Below, piece after piece: positions 9,019-17,334 of a DNA stretch of 64,000 bases (positions within the stretch are counted from its first letter, which is position 1; the number at the start of each line of letters is the position of its first letter). The DNA is taken from assembly GCA_947259315.1 (NCBI GenBank), contig CAMYLR010000012.1, positions 1-64,000 of the forward strand. The letters run 5' to 3'. The notes beneath the pieces were generated by a model. The model had not been told where the DNA came from. It saw nothing but the letters and a program-made list of their open reading frames with translations, and ran no database searches. The DNA comes from an uncultured Gemmatimonadales bacterium. GTDB taxonomy: Bacteria > Gemmatimonadota > Gemmatimonadetes > JACCXV01 > JAHWKZ01. A program made the position numbers and the translations under genes.

Positions 9019-9098
9019 GAGGCCGTTTCGTGGAGCGAGCAGAGACCCCGCATGGGCGAAGCCCAGAGGAGGCTCTGCGACGCGGAGCGCCGGCCGAG
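9019..9098 (+). repeat. Dispersed structured repeat, copy A
   Basis: An 80-base segment whose reverse complement recurs at 43567-43640. It runs from GAGGCCGTTTCG to GCGCCGGCCGAG. Inside it GCAGAG pairs with CTCTGC, and GGCCG near the start pairs with CGGCC near the end, so it can fold into one long hairpin with a GGGC-GAA-GCCC tip. It lies in a short intergenic gap. Nothing in it looks coding. Confidence 0.65.
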
Positions 9099-9132
9099 TT
9101 GGGGGTTACCCGATCACGTGACAGAGGACCCA

Positions 9133-9684
9133 ATGGCCACCGATTCTTTGCCGCATCCACTCGAGTGGGCCGGTTGGGGGCTGCTCGCGCTCCTGACGGC
9201 GACGATCCTGGCGCTGGCGATCTTTCGGCCCACCGACCCCGGCACGATCGTCAACGAGATCCGGCTGCGGGCCGGGTTCGATCGGTATCAAGCCGCGATG
9301 AACGAGGGTGATCGGCTCTACAGCCACGCCACGGCAGACGGCCGAATGTCCGTTCGCACCGACGACGACCGATCGACCGAGTACGCCATGCTGGCCGAGG
9401 CCGAGCAGCGCTTTCTGACCGCACGGCGCGAGGCCGAGGGGTTCGGCGAGGACCAGCGGGCCCAGATCCGGTTGCTCGATGTCTACTACGCGTGGGCTCA
9501 AGCGCTCTACCTGGATGGCACCGGGGAGTGGTACCGCCGGAACGACCGCATCGTATTGGAGCGCGCGCGAGAGCTCGCCGAGCGAGGGCTGGCGCTCCCC
9601 AACATCACCGGCGGCCAGCGCGGGCGCATGATGGAGCTCAAGACGCGGATCGACCGCGCGATTACGCCTTGGCCGATCCTGTGA
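9133..9684 (+). CDS. Membrane-anchored protein of unknown function
   Basis: A 183-residue protein with one N-terminal membrane helix (about residues 12-31) followed by a mostly helical, charged domain; ATG 9133 is preceded by AGAGGA four bases upstream. Helices such as EYAMLAEAEQRFLTARREAEGF suggest a TPR-like bundle. No known domain is recognised. The stop overlaps the GTG of the next membrane protein (GTGA), so the two are probably made together. Confidence 0.7.
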   Translation: MATDSLPHPLEWAGWGLLALLTATILALAIFRPTDPGTIVNEIRLRAGFDRYQAAMNEGDRLYSHATADGRMSVRTDDDRSTEYAMLAEAEQRFLTARREAEGFGEDQRAQIRLLDVYYAWAQALYLDGTGEWYRRNDRIVLERARELAERGLALPNITGGQRGRMMELKTRIDRAITPWPIL

Positions 9685-10304
9685 CGACACTCACCCTAGC
9701 GCGACGAACCGTCCTCGGCGTGTGCCTTCTGTTGGCGTCGGCGACCCTGCTTGGCGGTCTCGATTTGCCGGCCCACGGGTACGAGGCGTTTCAATTCGCG
9801 CCGTTCGGTCTGGTAGCAGGTCTGCTCGGAATCGTCTACGTCTTTGCGCTCTCCAATCGGCAGTTGATCCGGTTCGCGGCCGGGTGGCATCGGGGGTTGT
9901 TGATCGTGTACTGGGTCGCCGGCACCGCGACCGCGTTTCGGATTCTCTTGCCTCCGCCCGGGCTGGTTCAGGTGGGCCTGGCAGTGAGCACGGCGCTGGC
10001 CGCAGCGGTCATCGTCAGCCGCCCGAACCGCGAAAGCGCGGTCGTATGGTTGGGGGTCGTGGCGGTAACGCTGGCGGTCATGAAGTTTGCGCTGGTGCCG
10101 TTGTTCGAAGCGCGATCCGGACTCCCCGATTGGGGCCCGTTCCAACTCGGACAGACCGCTGATGCGTTGCGCGATCTCTTCGTCGCCTACACCCCGCAGC
10201 GACCGGTGGCGCAAGCGATTCACTTCGGCGCGCTAGGGTGCTACGCGGTGGCCCTCTGGATCCAGTGGAAACCCCCATCGTCTGTTGACGGTACCGCCCG
10301 GTAG
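9681..10304 (+). CDS. Polytopic membrane protein of unknown function
   Basis: A 207-residue protein with about five or six hydrophobic segments and few charged residues between them. It starts at GTG 9681, sharing bases with the stop of the preceding gene. Earlier in-frame codons are a shadow of that gene. No motif identifies a transporter or enzyme. The overlap suggests a complex of a membrane-anchored helical partner and this integral protein. Confidence 0.65.
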   Translation: MTTLTLARRTVLGVCLLLASATLLGGLDLPAHGYEAFQFAPFGLVAGLLGIVYVFALSNRQLIRFAAGWHRGLLIVYWVAGTATAFRILLPPPGLVQVGLAVSTALAAAVIVSRPNRESAVVWLGVVAVTLAVMKFALVPLFEARSGLPDWGPFQLGQTADALRDLFVAYTPQRPVAQAIHFGALGCYAVALWIQWKPPSSVDGTAR

Positions 10305-10362
10305 GCTCACCTTCTGCGTCGAACGTGCACGCCAGGACAGCCATTCAATAGGAGAGATCAAA

Positions 10363-11553
10363 ATGAAACTCGATCGCGAAGACATCGTCCTCGCTGCCGG
10401 GGTCCGAACCGCGTTTGGCACCTTTGGCGGGGCGCTCAAGGGAATCTCAGCCAACGATCTCGGGGTCGAGGTGGCGAAAGCGGCGATCGACCGCTCGGGG
10501 TTTGAGGCCGACGACATCGATCACGTCATCTTTGGCAACGCATTGCAGACATCGGGCGACGCGATCTACTGCGCGCGTCACGTGGGGCTGAAGGCAGGCT
10601 TGCCGGAAACCACCCCCGCGGTGACCGTCAACCGACTGTGTGGCTCGGGGTTCGAATCGATCATTCAGGCCGCCCGACAGGTGGCAACGGGTGAGAGCGA
10701 GGTCGTGCTGGCCGGCGGTACCGAGAACATGAGCCAAGCGCCGCACACGGTTCGTGGCGCTCGTTGGGGGATCCCGCTCGGAAAGTCGAAGCTGGGCGAC
10801 TACCTCTGGGAATCGCTCTACGATCCAGTGGCCGGCTACTCGATGGCCGAAACGGCGGAGAACCTGGCGGAGAAGTACGGCCTCAGCCGCGAAGAGGTCG
10901 ACGATTTTGCGTACCAAAGCCAGATCCGAACAAAGGAAGCTCAGACCGCCGGACGTTTGGCCGACGAGATCGTGCCGATCGAGATCATGCGAAAGCGGGA
11001 GCCCGTCGCGTTTGATACCGACGAACACCCGAGGCCAAACACGACCCTCGACATTCTCGCTACGCTCGCACCGTACTTCAAGAAGGACGGTTTGGTGACC
11101 GCCGGCAACGCGTCCGGGATCGTCGACGGCGCGGCAGCGGTGATCGTCACTACCGAAGAGCGGGCAGAGCGTGCCGGTGCGCCGGTGCTTGGCAGGTTGT
11201 TGGGGTGGGGCATCGCGGGTTGCGACCCCAAGATCATGGGGATCGGCCCGGCTCCGTCGACGCGGCAGGCGCTCGGAGACGTCGGGTTGACGCTCGACGA
11301 CATGGATCTGTACGAGGTAAACGAGGCGTTCGCGCCGCAAACGGTTTCGGTCATGAAGGAGCTGGGGCTCGATCACGACAAATTGAACGTCAACGGTGGG
11401 GCGATCGCGATCGGCCATCCGCTGGCGGCGACGGGTACCCGCTGCACGATCACGTTGCTCTATGAGCTCAAGCGGCGGGGTGGGAAGTACGGTTTTGCAT
11501 CGGCATGCATCGGCGGTGGCCAAGGTGCGACCGTCGTCGTCGAGGCGCGCTGA
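10363..11553 (+). CDS. Acetyl-CoA acetyltransferase (thiolase)
   Basis: A 396-residue thiolase II that condenses two acetyl-CoA or cleaves 3-ketoacyl-CoA. The catalytic residues are in place: Cys93 in NRLCGSGFESI, His352 in GGAIAIGHPLAATGTR and Cys382 in SACIGGGQG. ATG 10363 is preceded by GGAGAG at 10351-10356; a longer N-terminus would include non-conserved sequence. It opens a small operon with a DUF2867-like protein and a 3-hydroxybutyryl-CoA dehydrogenase, a combination that fits reversible acetyl-CoA to 3-hydroxybutyryl-CoA conversion (beta-oxidation end steps or polyhydroxybutyrate supply). No PHB synthase is seen in the window. Confidence 0.93.
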   Translation: MKLDREDIVLAAGVRTAFGTFGGALKGISANDLGVEVAKAAIDRSGFEADDIDHVIFGNALQTSGDAIYCARHVGLKAGLPETTPAVTVNRLCGSGFESIIQAARQVATGESEVVLAGGTENMSQAPHTVRGARWGIPLGKSKLGDYLWESLYDPVAGYSMAETAENLAEKYGLSREEVDDFAYQSQIRTKEAQTAGRLADEIVPIEIMRKREPVAFDTDEHPRPNTTLDILATLAPYFKKDGLVTAGNASGIVDGAAAVIVTTEERAERAGAPVLGRLLGWGIAGCDPKIMGIGPAPSTRQALGDVGLTLDDMDLYEVNEAFAPQTVSVMKELGLDHDKLNVNGGAIAIGHPLAATGTRCTITLLYELKRRGGKYGFASACIGGGQGATVVVEAR

Positions 11554-11566
11554 GCGGGAACCAGCG

Positions 11567-12034
11567 ATGACGCAGGTCGAGGATTTCGGGCCGGTTGAAG
11601 GTCTCCGTAGGGTCGATACGCATGGGTTTCGGACCCTGGCTCGCCCCGAAACGGTGATGGCGAAGCTGGGAGCGATCCTGCAGGTAGCTTTTGGCAGTCG
11701 CCGGGCACGGCTGTTGGCGCGAGTGCTGCGCTGTCAGAACCGCGCACCGACCCGACCCTTCGTCCTCGAACCGGGCGCCGAGTTGGCCGGTTTCAGGGTC
11801 GTGAGGGCAGACGCGGAAGAGGTCGTGCTCGCGGGACAACATCGATTCTCCCGCTACGGGCTGATCTTCCGGGCTGGCCGGATGGCAGAGGGGGCATCGG
11901 TAAGCGCCGAGACGAGAGCCGAGTTCCCCGGCATTCTTGGGAAAATTTATCGTGTTTTCGTCATCAGTAGTGGCGCCCACGACCGGGTGATGCGTCGACT
12001 GATGGGGAAACTCAAACGGAGGGTGGAGGAGTGA
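11567..12034 (+). CDS. DUF2867-like protein
   Basis: A 155-residue soluble protein. The pattern LEPGAELAGFRVVRA, a beta strand pair, then EFPGILGKIYRVFVISSGAHDRVMRRLM resembles DUF2867, a fold found alone or fused to SDR enzymes. Its role is unknown. The stop overlaps the GTG of the 3-hydroxybutyryl-CoA dehydrogenase, so it is in the same operon and may act on the same CoA esters, but that is inference. Confidence 0.6.
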   Translation: MTQVEDFGPVEGLRRVDTHGFRTLARPETVMAKLGAILQVAFGSRRARLLARVLRCQNRAPTRPFVLEPGAELAGFRVVRADAEEVVLAGQHRFSRYGLIFRAGRMAEGASVSAETRAEFPGILGKIYRVFVISSGAHDRVMRRLMGKLKRRVEE

Positions 12035-12924
12035 GCGCTAATAAGATCGAGAAGGTGGGCGTTCTCGGTACCGGCCTCATGGGAAGCGGGATCGTTCAGA
12101 TCTGCGCCCAGGCTGGGTACACGGTGATCGCCCGCGAGATCGAAGAAGCCTATTGGAAGAAAGCGTTCGAGAAGGTCGGCGGCTACCTACAGAAGGCGGT
12201 CGACAAGGAAAAGATCTCGGCCGACGATCGCCAGGCGGCGCTCGATCGGATGACCGGCACGACCCAGCTCGATGATCTTCGCGACTGCGATTTGATTATC
12301 GAAGCGGTGGTCGAGGATATCGAAATCAAGAACCGCATGTTCGTAGAGCTGGACGAGATCTGCCCCGAGCACACGATCTTCGCATCCAATACGTCGTCGC
12401 TGACGGTGGTCGAGATGGCGGCCGCGACGAGCCGACCCGACCGAGTCGTTGGGCTGCACTTTTTCAACCCCGTGCCGATCATGAAACTGGTCGAGGTCGT
12501 GCGCGCGATCACCACCAGCAACGAGACGTTCGACACCGCGTGGGAGTTCGCGCAATCGGTGGGCAAGACGCCGATCGCTGCCAAGGACAACTCGGGGTTT
12601 GTCGTCAACTTGTTGCTCGTGCCTTACCTGCTCGGGGCCGTCCGGGCGTTGGAGCACGGCGTCGCGTCGATCGGGGACATCGACAAGGGGATGATGTTCG
12701 GGTGCGGTCACCCGATGGGTCCGTTGACGCTGCTCGACTTCGTTGGGATCGATACCACCTACCGCATCGCCGAGATCATGTTCGACGAGTACAAGCAGGA
12801 GGTGTACGCCGCTCCGCCGCTGCTGAGAAAAATGCATCTAGCGGGGTATCACGGTCGCAAGGTGGGTCGCGGATTCTACGACTACTCGGGCGAGAAGCCG
12901 GTGCCGATGGATCTGAACCTTTGA
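12031..12924 (+). CDS. 3-hydroxybutyryl-CoA dehydrogenase
   Basis: A 297-residue NAD(P)-dependent enzyme interconverting 3-hydroxyacyl-CoA and 3-ketoacyl-CoA. The N-terminal Rossmann motif GVLGTGLMGSGI is followed by IIEAVVEDIEIK, SNTSSL and the catalytic HFFNPVPIMKLVEVV block. The C-terminal helical domain carries GHPMGPLTLLDFVGID and GRKVGRGFYDY. It starts at GTG 12031 overlapping the upstream stop. It pairs functionally with the thiolase two genes upstream. A second copy of this family is at 38190. Confidence 0.93.
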   Translation: MSANKIEKVGVLGTGLMGSGIVQICAQAGYTVIAREIEEAYWKKAFEKVGGYLQKAVDKEKISADDRQAALDRMTGTTQLDDLRDCDLIIEAVVEDIEIKNRMFVELDEICPEHTIFASNTSSLTVVEMAAATSRPDRVVGLHFFNPVPIMKLVEVVRAITTSNETFDTAWEFAQSVGKTPIAAKDNSGFVVNLLLVPYLLGAVRALEHGVASIGDIDKGMMFGCGHPMGPLTLLDFVGIDTTYRIAEIMFDEYKQEVYAAPPLLRKMHLAGYHGRKVGRGFYDYSGEKPVPMDLNL

Positions 12925-12944
12925 GCGCGTCTCCCCGCGCAACC

Positions 12945-14021
12945 GTGTCGACTCGAACGCTCGTGGTTGCGCTCGCGGTCCTGGGCGCAGCGGTGGGCCT
13001 CGGCCGTCCGGCCTGGGCGCAAGACGCCGACCCGGCGACCGGGTGGAGGATCGCGAGCGCACCGCACATCGATCTCTGGTACCACGGGCTAGCCGTCGTC
13101 GAGTTCCGTGGCTTCGGGCCACTGGCGCTCTACGACGAGTTTTACCCGGCCGAGATCCGACGCGAAAAAGGTGGCCGGGCGGCTCCCGCGAGCGAGCTCG
13201 ACCAGCAAGCGAACCGGTTTCGCGAAGCGTTCTCGGGCGACAGCACGTTCGAGTTTCTCCATTTCTTGCCGCTCTATTTCGCGGCCGCTGACCGCGAGTC
13301 GATGCTCGGTGCGCTGCGCGCGTTGGCCGAGAACGTGGCCCGCCCGGCGATCCCGAGTGCGGCCGCCCAGTTTGGCGCCAACGCGACCTCGATCGTGATC
13401 AGCGAGCTTGAAAAACGGCAGCTCGTGGCGCAGTTCGCCAACGCTCTCGATGACGAGTGGCGTCTGTTTTACGCGGCCGACCGGGATCGACGACGGGCGG
13501 CACGCGAAGCGCGCCTGGCAGCGCTTCAGGAACGATGGGATCGCGTCTTCGAGCCGGCCCTGACTCCCTACCTGCGGTCGGCTCGGCTCGACCGGGGCGT
13601 GATCCTCGTCTCGCCCGCGCTCGGTCAGGAGGGGCGGATCTTCCGGGGCGACCTCGAGAATCGTACCGACAACCTCGTCGCGGTCGGGTTGCGTCCTGCT
13701 GGATCGCGCCCCGATGCCGAGCTCCACGCGGCGGTCCGCGAGCTCTGCTTCCCGCTCGTACGCCAGGCGATCGATGCGTCGGGCATCGAGTTCGCCGATC
13801 GCTTCGAGGGTGAGCGGGTCAGCAGTCAGGCGGCGGTCGTGTGCGGGGCCACGCTTCTCGACCGGTTCGCGCCCAGTGTCGCCCTCGATTACCGGCGCAA
13901 CTACGTGATCGGCGGGGATGAAGCCGATCCTGGGACCGTCACCGAGGCTTTCGCGGCTGCTCACGGTCTCGACTCCCGGCTCGACACCGCTCTCCGCTCG
14001 GTCGTCGATTCGATCGAGTAA
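12945..14021 (+). CDS. Secreted protein of unknown function
   Basis: About 358 residues from GTG 12945, chosen because it gives a clean signal peptide (hydrophobic VVALAVLGAAVGL, cleavage after AWA-Q). A TTG at 12921 is also in frame. The mature part is rich in acidic and arginine residues with helical segments and a lone cysteine-containing block near the end. No domain is recognised. It follows the dehydrogenase by 20 bases and ends before the palindrome-rich control region. Confidence 0.65.
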   Translation: MSTRTLVVALAVLGAAVGLGRPAWAQDADPATGWRIASAPHIDLWYHGLAVVEFRGFGPLALYDEFYPAEIRREKGGRAAPASELDQQANRFREAFSGDSTFEFLHFLPLYFAAADRESMLGALRALAENVARPAIPSAAAQFGANATSIVISELEKRQLVAQFANALDDEWRLFYAADRDRRRAAREARLAALQERWDRVFEPALTPYLRSARLDRGVILVSPALGQEGRIFRGDLENRTDNLVAVGLRPAGSRPDAELHAAVRELCFPLVRQAIDASGIEFADRFEGERVSSQAAVVCGATLLDRFAPSVALDYRRNYVIGGDEADPGTVTEAFAAAHGLDSRLDTALRSVVDSIE

Positions 14022-14044
14022 GGGTTTTTTCGGCCTCCCTGTAT

Positions 14045-14054
14045 CCTGATCAGG
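14045..14054 (+). promoter_or_regulatory. Perfect 10-base palindrome CCTGATCAGG
   Basis: A self-complementary decamer directly followed by GTAGGG, at the upstream end of the control region of the FAD/Fe-S oxidoreductase gene. It may be a further regulator contact; on its own it is weak evidence. Confidence 0.3.
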
Positions 14055-14073
14055 TAGGGATTTCGACCACTCC

Positions 14074-14095
14074 GAGTAGGGATTAATCCTTACTC
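14074..14095 (+). promoter_or_regulatory. Distal operator, AGTAGG-N8-CTTACT type
   Basis: A 22-base palindrome with 10 of 11 positions matched. Its core has the same AGTAGG half-site and the same 8-base spacer as the palindrome at 14165-14184, whose centre is 90 bases away. Two like operators at this spacing suggest a dimeric repressor that could act by looping. Confidence 0.5.
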
Positions 14096-14101
14096 GCTTG
14101 T

Positions 14102-14127
14102 CGGCTTGTGAATTACATCACAAGCCG
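14102..14127 (+). promoter_or_regulatory. CRP/FNR-family binding site
   Basis: A perfect inverted repeat with 10-base arms (14102-14111 and 14118-14127) around six bases. Its core is TGTGA-ATTACA-TCACA, identical to the consensus TGTGA-N6-TCACA of CRP-type regulators. If transcription starts near 14174 the site is centred at about -60, where a class I activator binds. A hairpin role is possible too, but the exact consensus favours protein binding. Confidence 0.6.
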
Positions 14128-14138
14128 GTCCTCCCCGA

Positions 14139-14167
14139 CTGACCGCACGGTTCAGATCCCATAGAGT
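14139..14167 (+). promoter_or_regulatory. Weak candidate promoter of the FAD/Fe-S oxidoreductase gene
   Basis: CTGACC (14139-14144), a 17-base spacer and TAGAGT (14162-14167). Both boxes deviate from consensus, as expected for an activator-dependent promoter. The -10 box touches the proximal operator. Start-site position is inferred, not shown. Confidence 0.35.
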
Positions 14168-14184
14168 AGGTGCGATCACCTACT
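14165..14184 (+). promoter_or_regulatory. Proximal operator AGTAGGTG-N4-CACCTACT
   Basis: A perfect 20-base inverted repeat with 8-base arms around CGAT. It shares AGTAGG-N8-C(C/T)TACT with the distal operator and would cover the predicted start of transcription, a repressor position. A small ACTGT-GGAA-ACAGT hairpin (14182-14195) follows before the ribosome binding site. Confidence 0.55.
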
Positions 14185-14211
14185 GTGGAAACAGTGCTTG
14201 GGAGGACCCCC

Positions 14212-17200
14212 ATGGTACGCTTTTCTGAACGCCACCGCGCGCAACTCCATGACTTATTCGGGAGTCGGGTTTCGTTCAACCCGACCGAACGAAAACTGTA
14301 CGGCCACGACATCGCCGCTATCCCGAAGCTCGTGAGACCGTTGGTCGGGGACACGACGCCAAAGGGCGTCGTGCAGCCAGAAACGGAAGCGGAACTCGTC
14401 GAGTTGGTGCGCTGGGCGGTCGAGAATCGTGTCCCCCTGACCCCAAGAGGAAAGGCGACCTCGGGGTACGGCGGCGCCATCCCGGTGGGGCGCGGGGTGG
14501 TCGTCGATTTCTATCACATGAAGCGTGTTCTCAAGATTGACCCAGACGCTCTTACGGTCACGGTCCAGGCGGGGATCGTGTGGGAGAAGCTCGACGTCGA
14601 GCTGGCGAAGCACGGCTTGACGTTGCTCTCCTACCCGACCAGCTACCCGTCATCGACCGTGGGCGGATGGCTTGCGCAGGGCGGCGTGGGGATTGGGTCC
14701 TACCAAGCTGGGTGGTTCCGCGACAGCGTTGTCGCGGCCCGCGTCGTCCTGCCAACCGGTGAGATTCGCGAGCTCTCTGGAGACGAGATCGAGCTCATAG
14801 CGGACGCCGAAGGAATCACGGGCTTTATCACCGAGCTCACCTTCCGGGTCCAGCCGCTCGAAGAGATGGACGTCGTGAGCATCGCCTGTCCGGATCCGAT
14901 GAAGCTCCAGCAGGCGATCGGAAGGTTCATCGAGGAAGATCTTCCGATCTGGTCGTTCGTGTTTATCAACCCGCGCATGGCGGAGCTCAAGAACCGTGCG
15001 CCGCTGATGGAGCATAACGGCCATCCGATCGAAGAGCGAGTGATCCTGCCGGCGGCGTACATCTCGACGCTCGCGTTTCGCCAGAGTGACAGCCGTACCG
15101 TTCGCGCACGAATCGAAGAGCTGCTGCACGATTGCGAGGCCGAGCTGCTCAGCGATCGGATCGCGCAACACGAGTGGTCACACCGGTTCAAGCTCATGGT
15201 CGTCAAGCGGCTGGGCCCGTCCCTCGTGCCGGCCGAGGTGATCGTCCCGCTCGACGCTCTCGGTGACGTACTGACCGAGATCGAGCGTAAGGTCGATCAG
15301 CCGGTCGTCAAGGAGGGGGTCATCCTCCGGACCGGCCCGAACGGCAAGCCAGAGGTCGTCATCCTGGGGCTCATCCCAGCCGACCAACGGCACTTCAGCT
15401 ACAACTTCGTGTTTGGTCTCGCGCTCACGGTGATGAAGATCGCCGAGCGGCACGGCGGACGTCCGTACAGCACCGGTCTCTACTTCGCGAAGAAAGCGAC
15501 CGAGGTCATCGGTCCGGATCGAGTCGATCGCCTGAAGGCGTTCAAGAAGCAGGTCGACCCGAAAGGGATCATGAACCCCCGCAAGGTGCTGGGCAATGGA
15601 TGGCTGGGTCGAGCGCTGTCGCTGGCGTCGACCTTCGAGCCACTCGTGCGCCCGCTCGGGAACCAAGTGATCACGCTGGTCGGAGAGCGACCCACCGAGC
15701 CGGTGCGTGGCATACCCGAAGATGTCGCGTGGTACGCCTACGCTTGCTCCCAGTGCGGCTATTGCATCGACGAATGTGATCAGTTCTACGGTCGTGGCTG
15801 GGAGAGCCAGTCGCCGCGCGGAAAGTGGTTCTGGCTTAGAGAGTTCATGGAGGGCCGCGAAGACCTGGACCAGTTCATGGTCGATTCGTTCCTGTCGTGC
15901 ACGACTTGTGAGCTGTGCAACCTGCGTTGTTCGGCGGCACTGCCGATCGAGCCATCGTGGATGAAGCTGCGCGGCAAGATGATCGAAGACGACAAGAAGA
16001 TGACGTTCCCGCCGTTCGAGATGATGCGCGCAGCGTTGGTCGCTGAAGGCGACATCTGGGCCGGCTATCGGGAGAACCGCGACGATTGGTTCCCGGAGGA
16101 TCTGCGTGCGAAGCACGGGCCCGATCACAAGTCAAAGAACGTCTACTTCGCGGGCTGCACAGCGAGCTACGTGGAGAAGGACATCGGAATGGCAAGCGTG
16201 CGGCTGCTCGACGAAGCGGACGTCGACTTCACCTATCTCGGCAAGAAGGAGAACTGTTGTGCGACGCCGATGCTCGTCGCCGGCAAGTGGGAGGTCTTCG
16301 CCGACACGATGAAGAAGAACATCGAGGCGGTGAAGGAAGCCGGTGCCGACACCGTGATCAGCTCGTGCCCGGCTTGCGACATGATGTGGCGAAACGTCTA
16401 CCCGGAGTGGGCCGAGAAGCTCGGCATCGAGTACGACATCACCGCCAAGCACTACACCGAGCTCGTGTCAGACAAGATCGCCAACGGCGAGTTCGCGTTC
16501 CCCGAGTCGGGTAACGGCGAGGAGAAAACGAAGGTCACGTGGCACGACTCGTGTCACATCGGCCGCGCATCCGGTGTGTACGACCCGCCGCGCGACGTGA
16601 TCAAGGCGATCCCCGATGTCGAGTTCGTCGAGATGAGCCACAACCGAGAGAACGCACATTGCTGCGGCTCAGTGCTGACCCTCATCAAGGAACCGGAAAC
16701 CGCCGCCGACGTCGGTAAGATGCGGCTCGACGAGGCGGTCGAGGCGGGCGCTGAGAAAGTGCTGGCGCTCTGCCCCTGCTGCGAGTTCCAGCTTCGAGTC
16801 TCGGCCGAGGCGCGGGACGTGCCGGTCGAGGTCGTCGACCTGGCGCACTTTGCCGCCGAGCGGCTCGGGTACGAGCTGCCCGATCCGCATCCGGAGGTCA
16901 AGGCCCAGTGGGCGGTGTTCGAGAACATGATCGCATTGATGACGCCACAAGGGTTCGCGGATCTCATGGGGACGATGTGGCCCGAGCTCGTCGACGCGAT
17001 GCCGTTCGGGATGGGGAAGATGATGCGCGTCGCTGGCAAGATCCCCGGCGCGTTGCCGGCGATGAAACCGCTGTTCCCGGTCCTGTTCCCGCGGCTGCTA
17101 CCGCTAATGATGCCCAAGGTCATGGGGACGATGCTCGAACGCGTCGGGGAGCGGATCCCGATGCCGGATTACATGGCCGAACAGATGCCAGACCTCATGC

Positions 17201-17313
17201 CACAAGTGATGGATAACCTGATGCCCCACATGATCGGCGATGTCGTGCCGCTCGTAACCGAACCGCTCATCGATTACCTGAGCGGCCGGTCAGCGGAAGA
17301 CGCTGCCGCGTGA
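14212..17313 (+). CDS. FAD-linked oxidase / Fe-S / CCG-domain oxidoreductase with Met-rich tail
   Basis: A 1,033-residue fusion. Residues 1-480 form an FAD_binding_4 plus FAD-oxidase C domain of the D-lactate/glycolate dehydrogenase type (PTSYPSSTVGGWLAQGG block). Two cysteine clusters follow, CSQCGYCIDEC (about 512) and CTTCELCNLRC (about 563), for [4Fe-4S] centres. Then come two CCG (HdrD/GlpC-type) domains with NCCATPM (about 682) and HCCGS (about 818). After about residue 910 there is an unusual methionine- and proline-rich tail. The likely job is oxidation of a 2-hydroxyacid with electrons passed to quinone or another carrier; the substrate is unknown. ATG 14212 has GGAGGA five bases upstream; a GTG at 14170 lies inside the operator. 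Confidence 0.85.
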   Translation: MVRFSERHRAQLHDLFGSRVSFNPTERKLYGHDIAAIPKLVRPLVGDTTPKGVVQPETEAELVELVRWAVENRVPLTPRGKATSGYGGAIPVGRGVVVDFYHMKRVLKIDPDALTVTVQAGIVWEKLDVELAKHGLTLLSYPTSYPSSTVGGWLAQGGVGIGSYQAGWFRDSVVAARVVLPTGEIRELSGDEIELIADAEGITGFITELTFRVQPLEEMDVVSIACPDPMKLQQAIGRFIEEDLPIWSFVFINPRMAELKNRAPLMEHNGHPIEERVILPAAYISTLAFRQSDSRTVRARIEELLHDCEAELLSDRIAQHEWSHRFKLMVVKRLGPSLVPAEVIVPLDALGDVLTEIERKVDQPVVKEGVILRTGPNGKPEVVILGLIPADQRHFSYNFVFGLALTVMKIAERHGGRPYSTGLYFAKKATEVIGPDRVDRLKAFKKQVDPKGIMNPRKVLGNGWLGRALSLASTFEPLVRPLGNQVITLVGERPTEPVRGIPEDVAWYAYACSQCGYCIDECDQFYGRGWESQSPRGKWFWLREFMEGREDLDQFMVDSFLSCTTCELCNLRCSAALPIEPSWMKLRGKMIEDDKKMTFPPFEMMRAALVAEGDIWAGYRENRDDWFPEDLRAKHGPDHKSKNVYFAGCTASYVEKDIGMASVRLLDEADVDFTYLGKKENCCATPMLVAGKWEVFADTMKKNIEAVKEAGADTVISSCPACDMMWRNVYPEWAEKLGIEYDITAKHYTELVSDKIANGEFAFPESGNGEEKTKVTWHDSCHIGRASGVYDPPRDVIKAIPDVEFVEMSHNRENAHCCGSVLTLIKEPETAADVGKMRLDEAVEAGAEKVLALCPCCEFQLRVSAEARDVPVEVVDLAHFAAERLGYELPDPHPEVKAQWAVFENMIALMTPQGFADLMGTMWPELVDAMPFGMGKMMRVAGKIPGALPAMKPLFPVLFPRLLPLMMPKVMGTMLERVGERIPMPDYMAEQMPDLMPQVMDNLMPHMIGDVVPLVTEPLIDYLSGRSAEDAAA

Positions 17314-17334
17314 GGGCAAGAGGAGGTGTTGAGA

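Noticed and set aside
14170-14211. GTG at 14170 as the start of the FAD/Fe-S oxidoreductase
   Set aside because: It lies inside a perfect operator palindrome and lacks a ribosome binding site, while ATG 14212 has GGAGGA five bases upstream and matches the family N-terminus.
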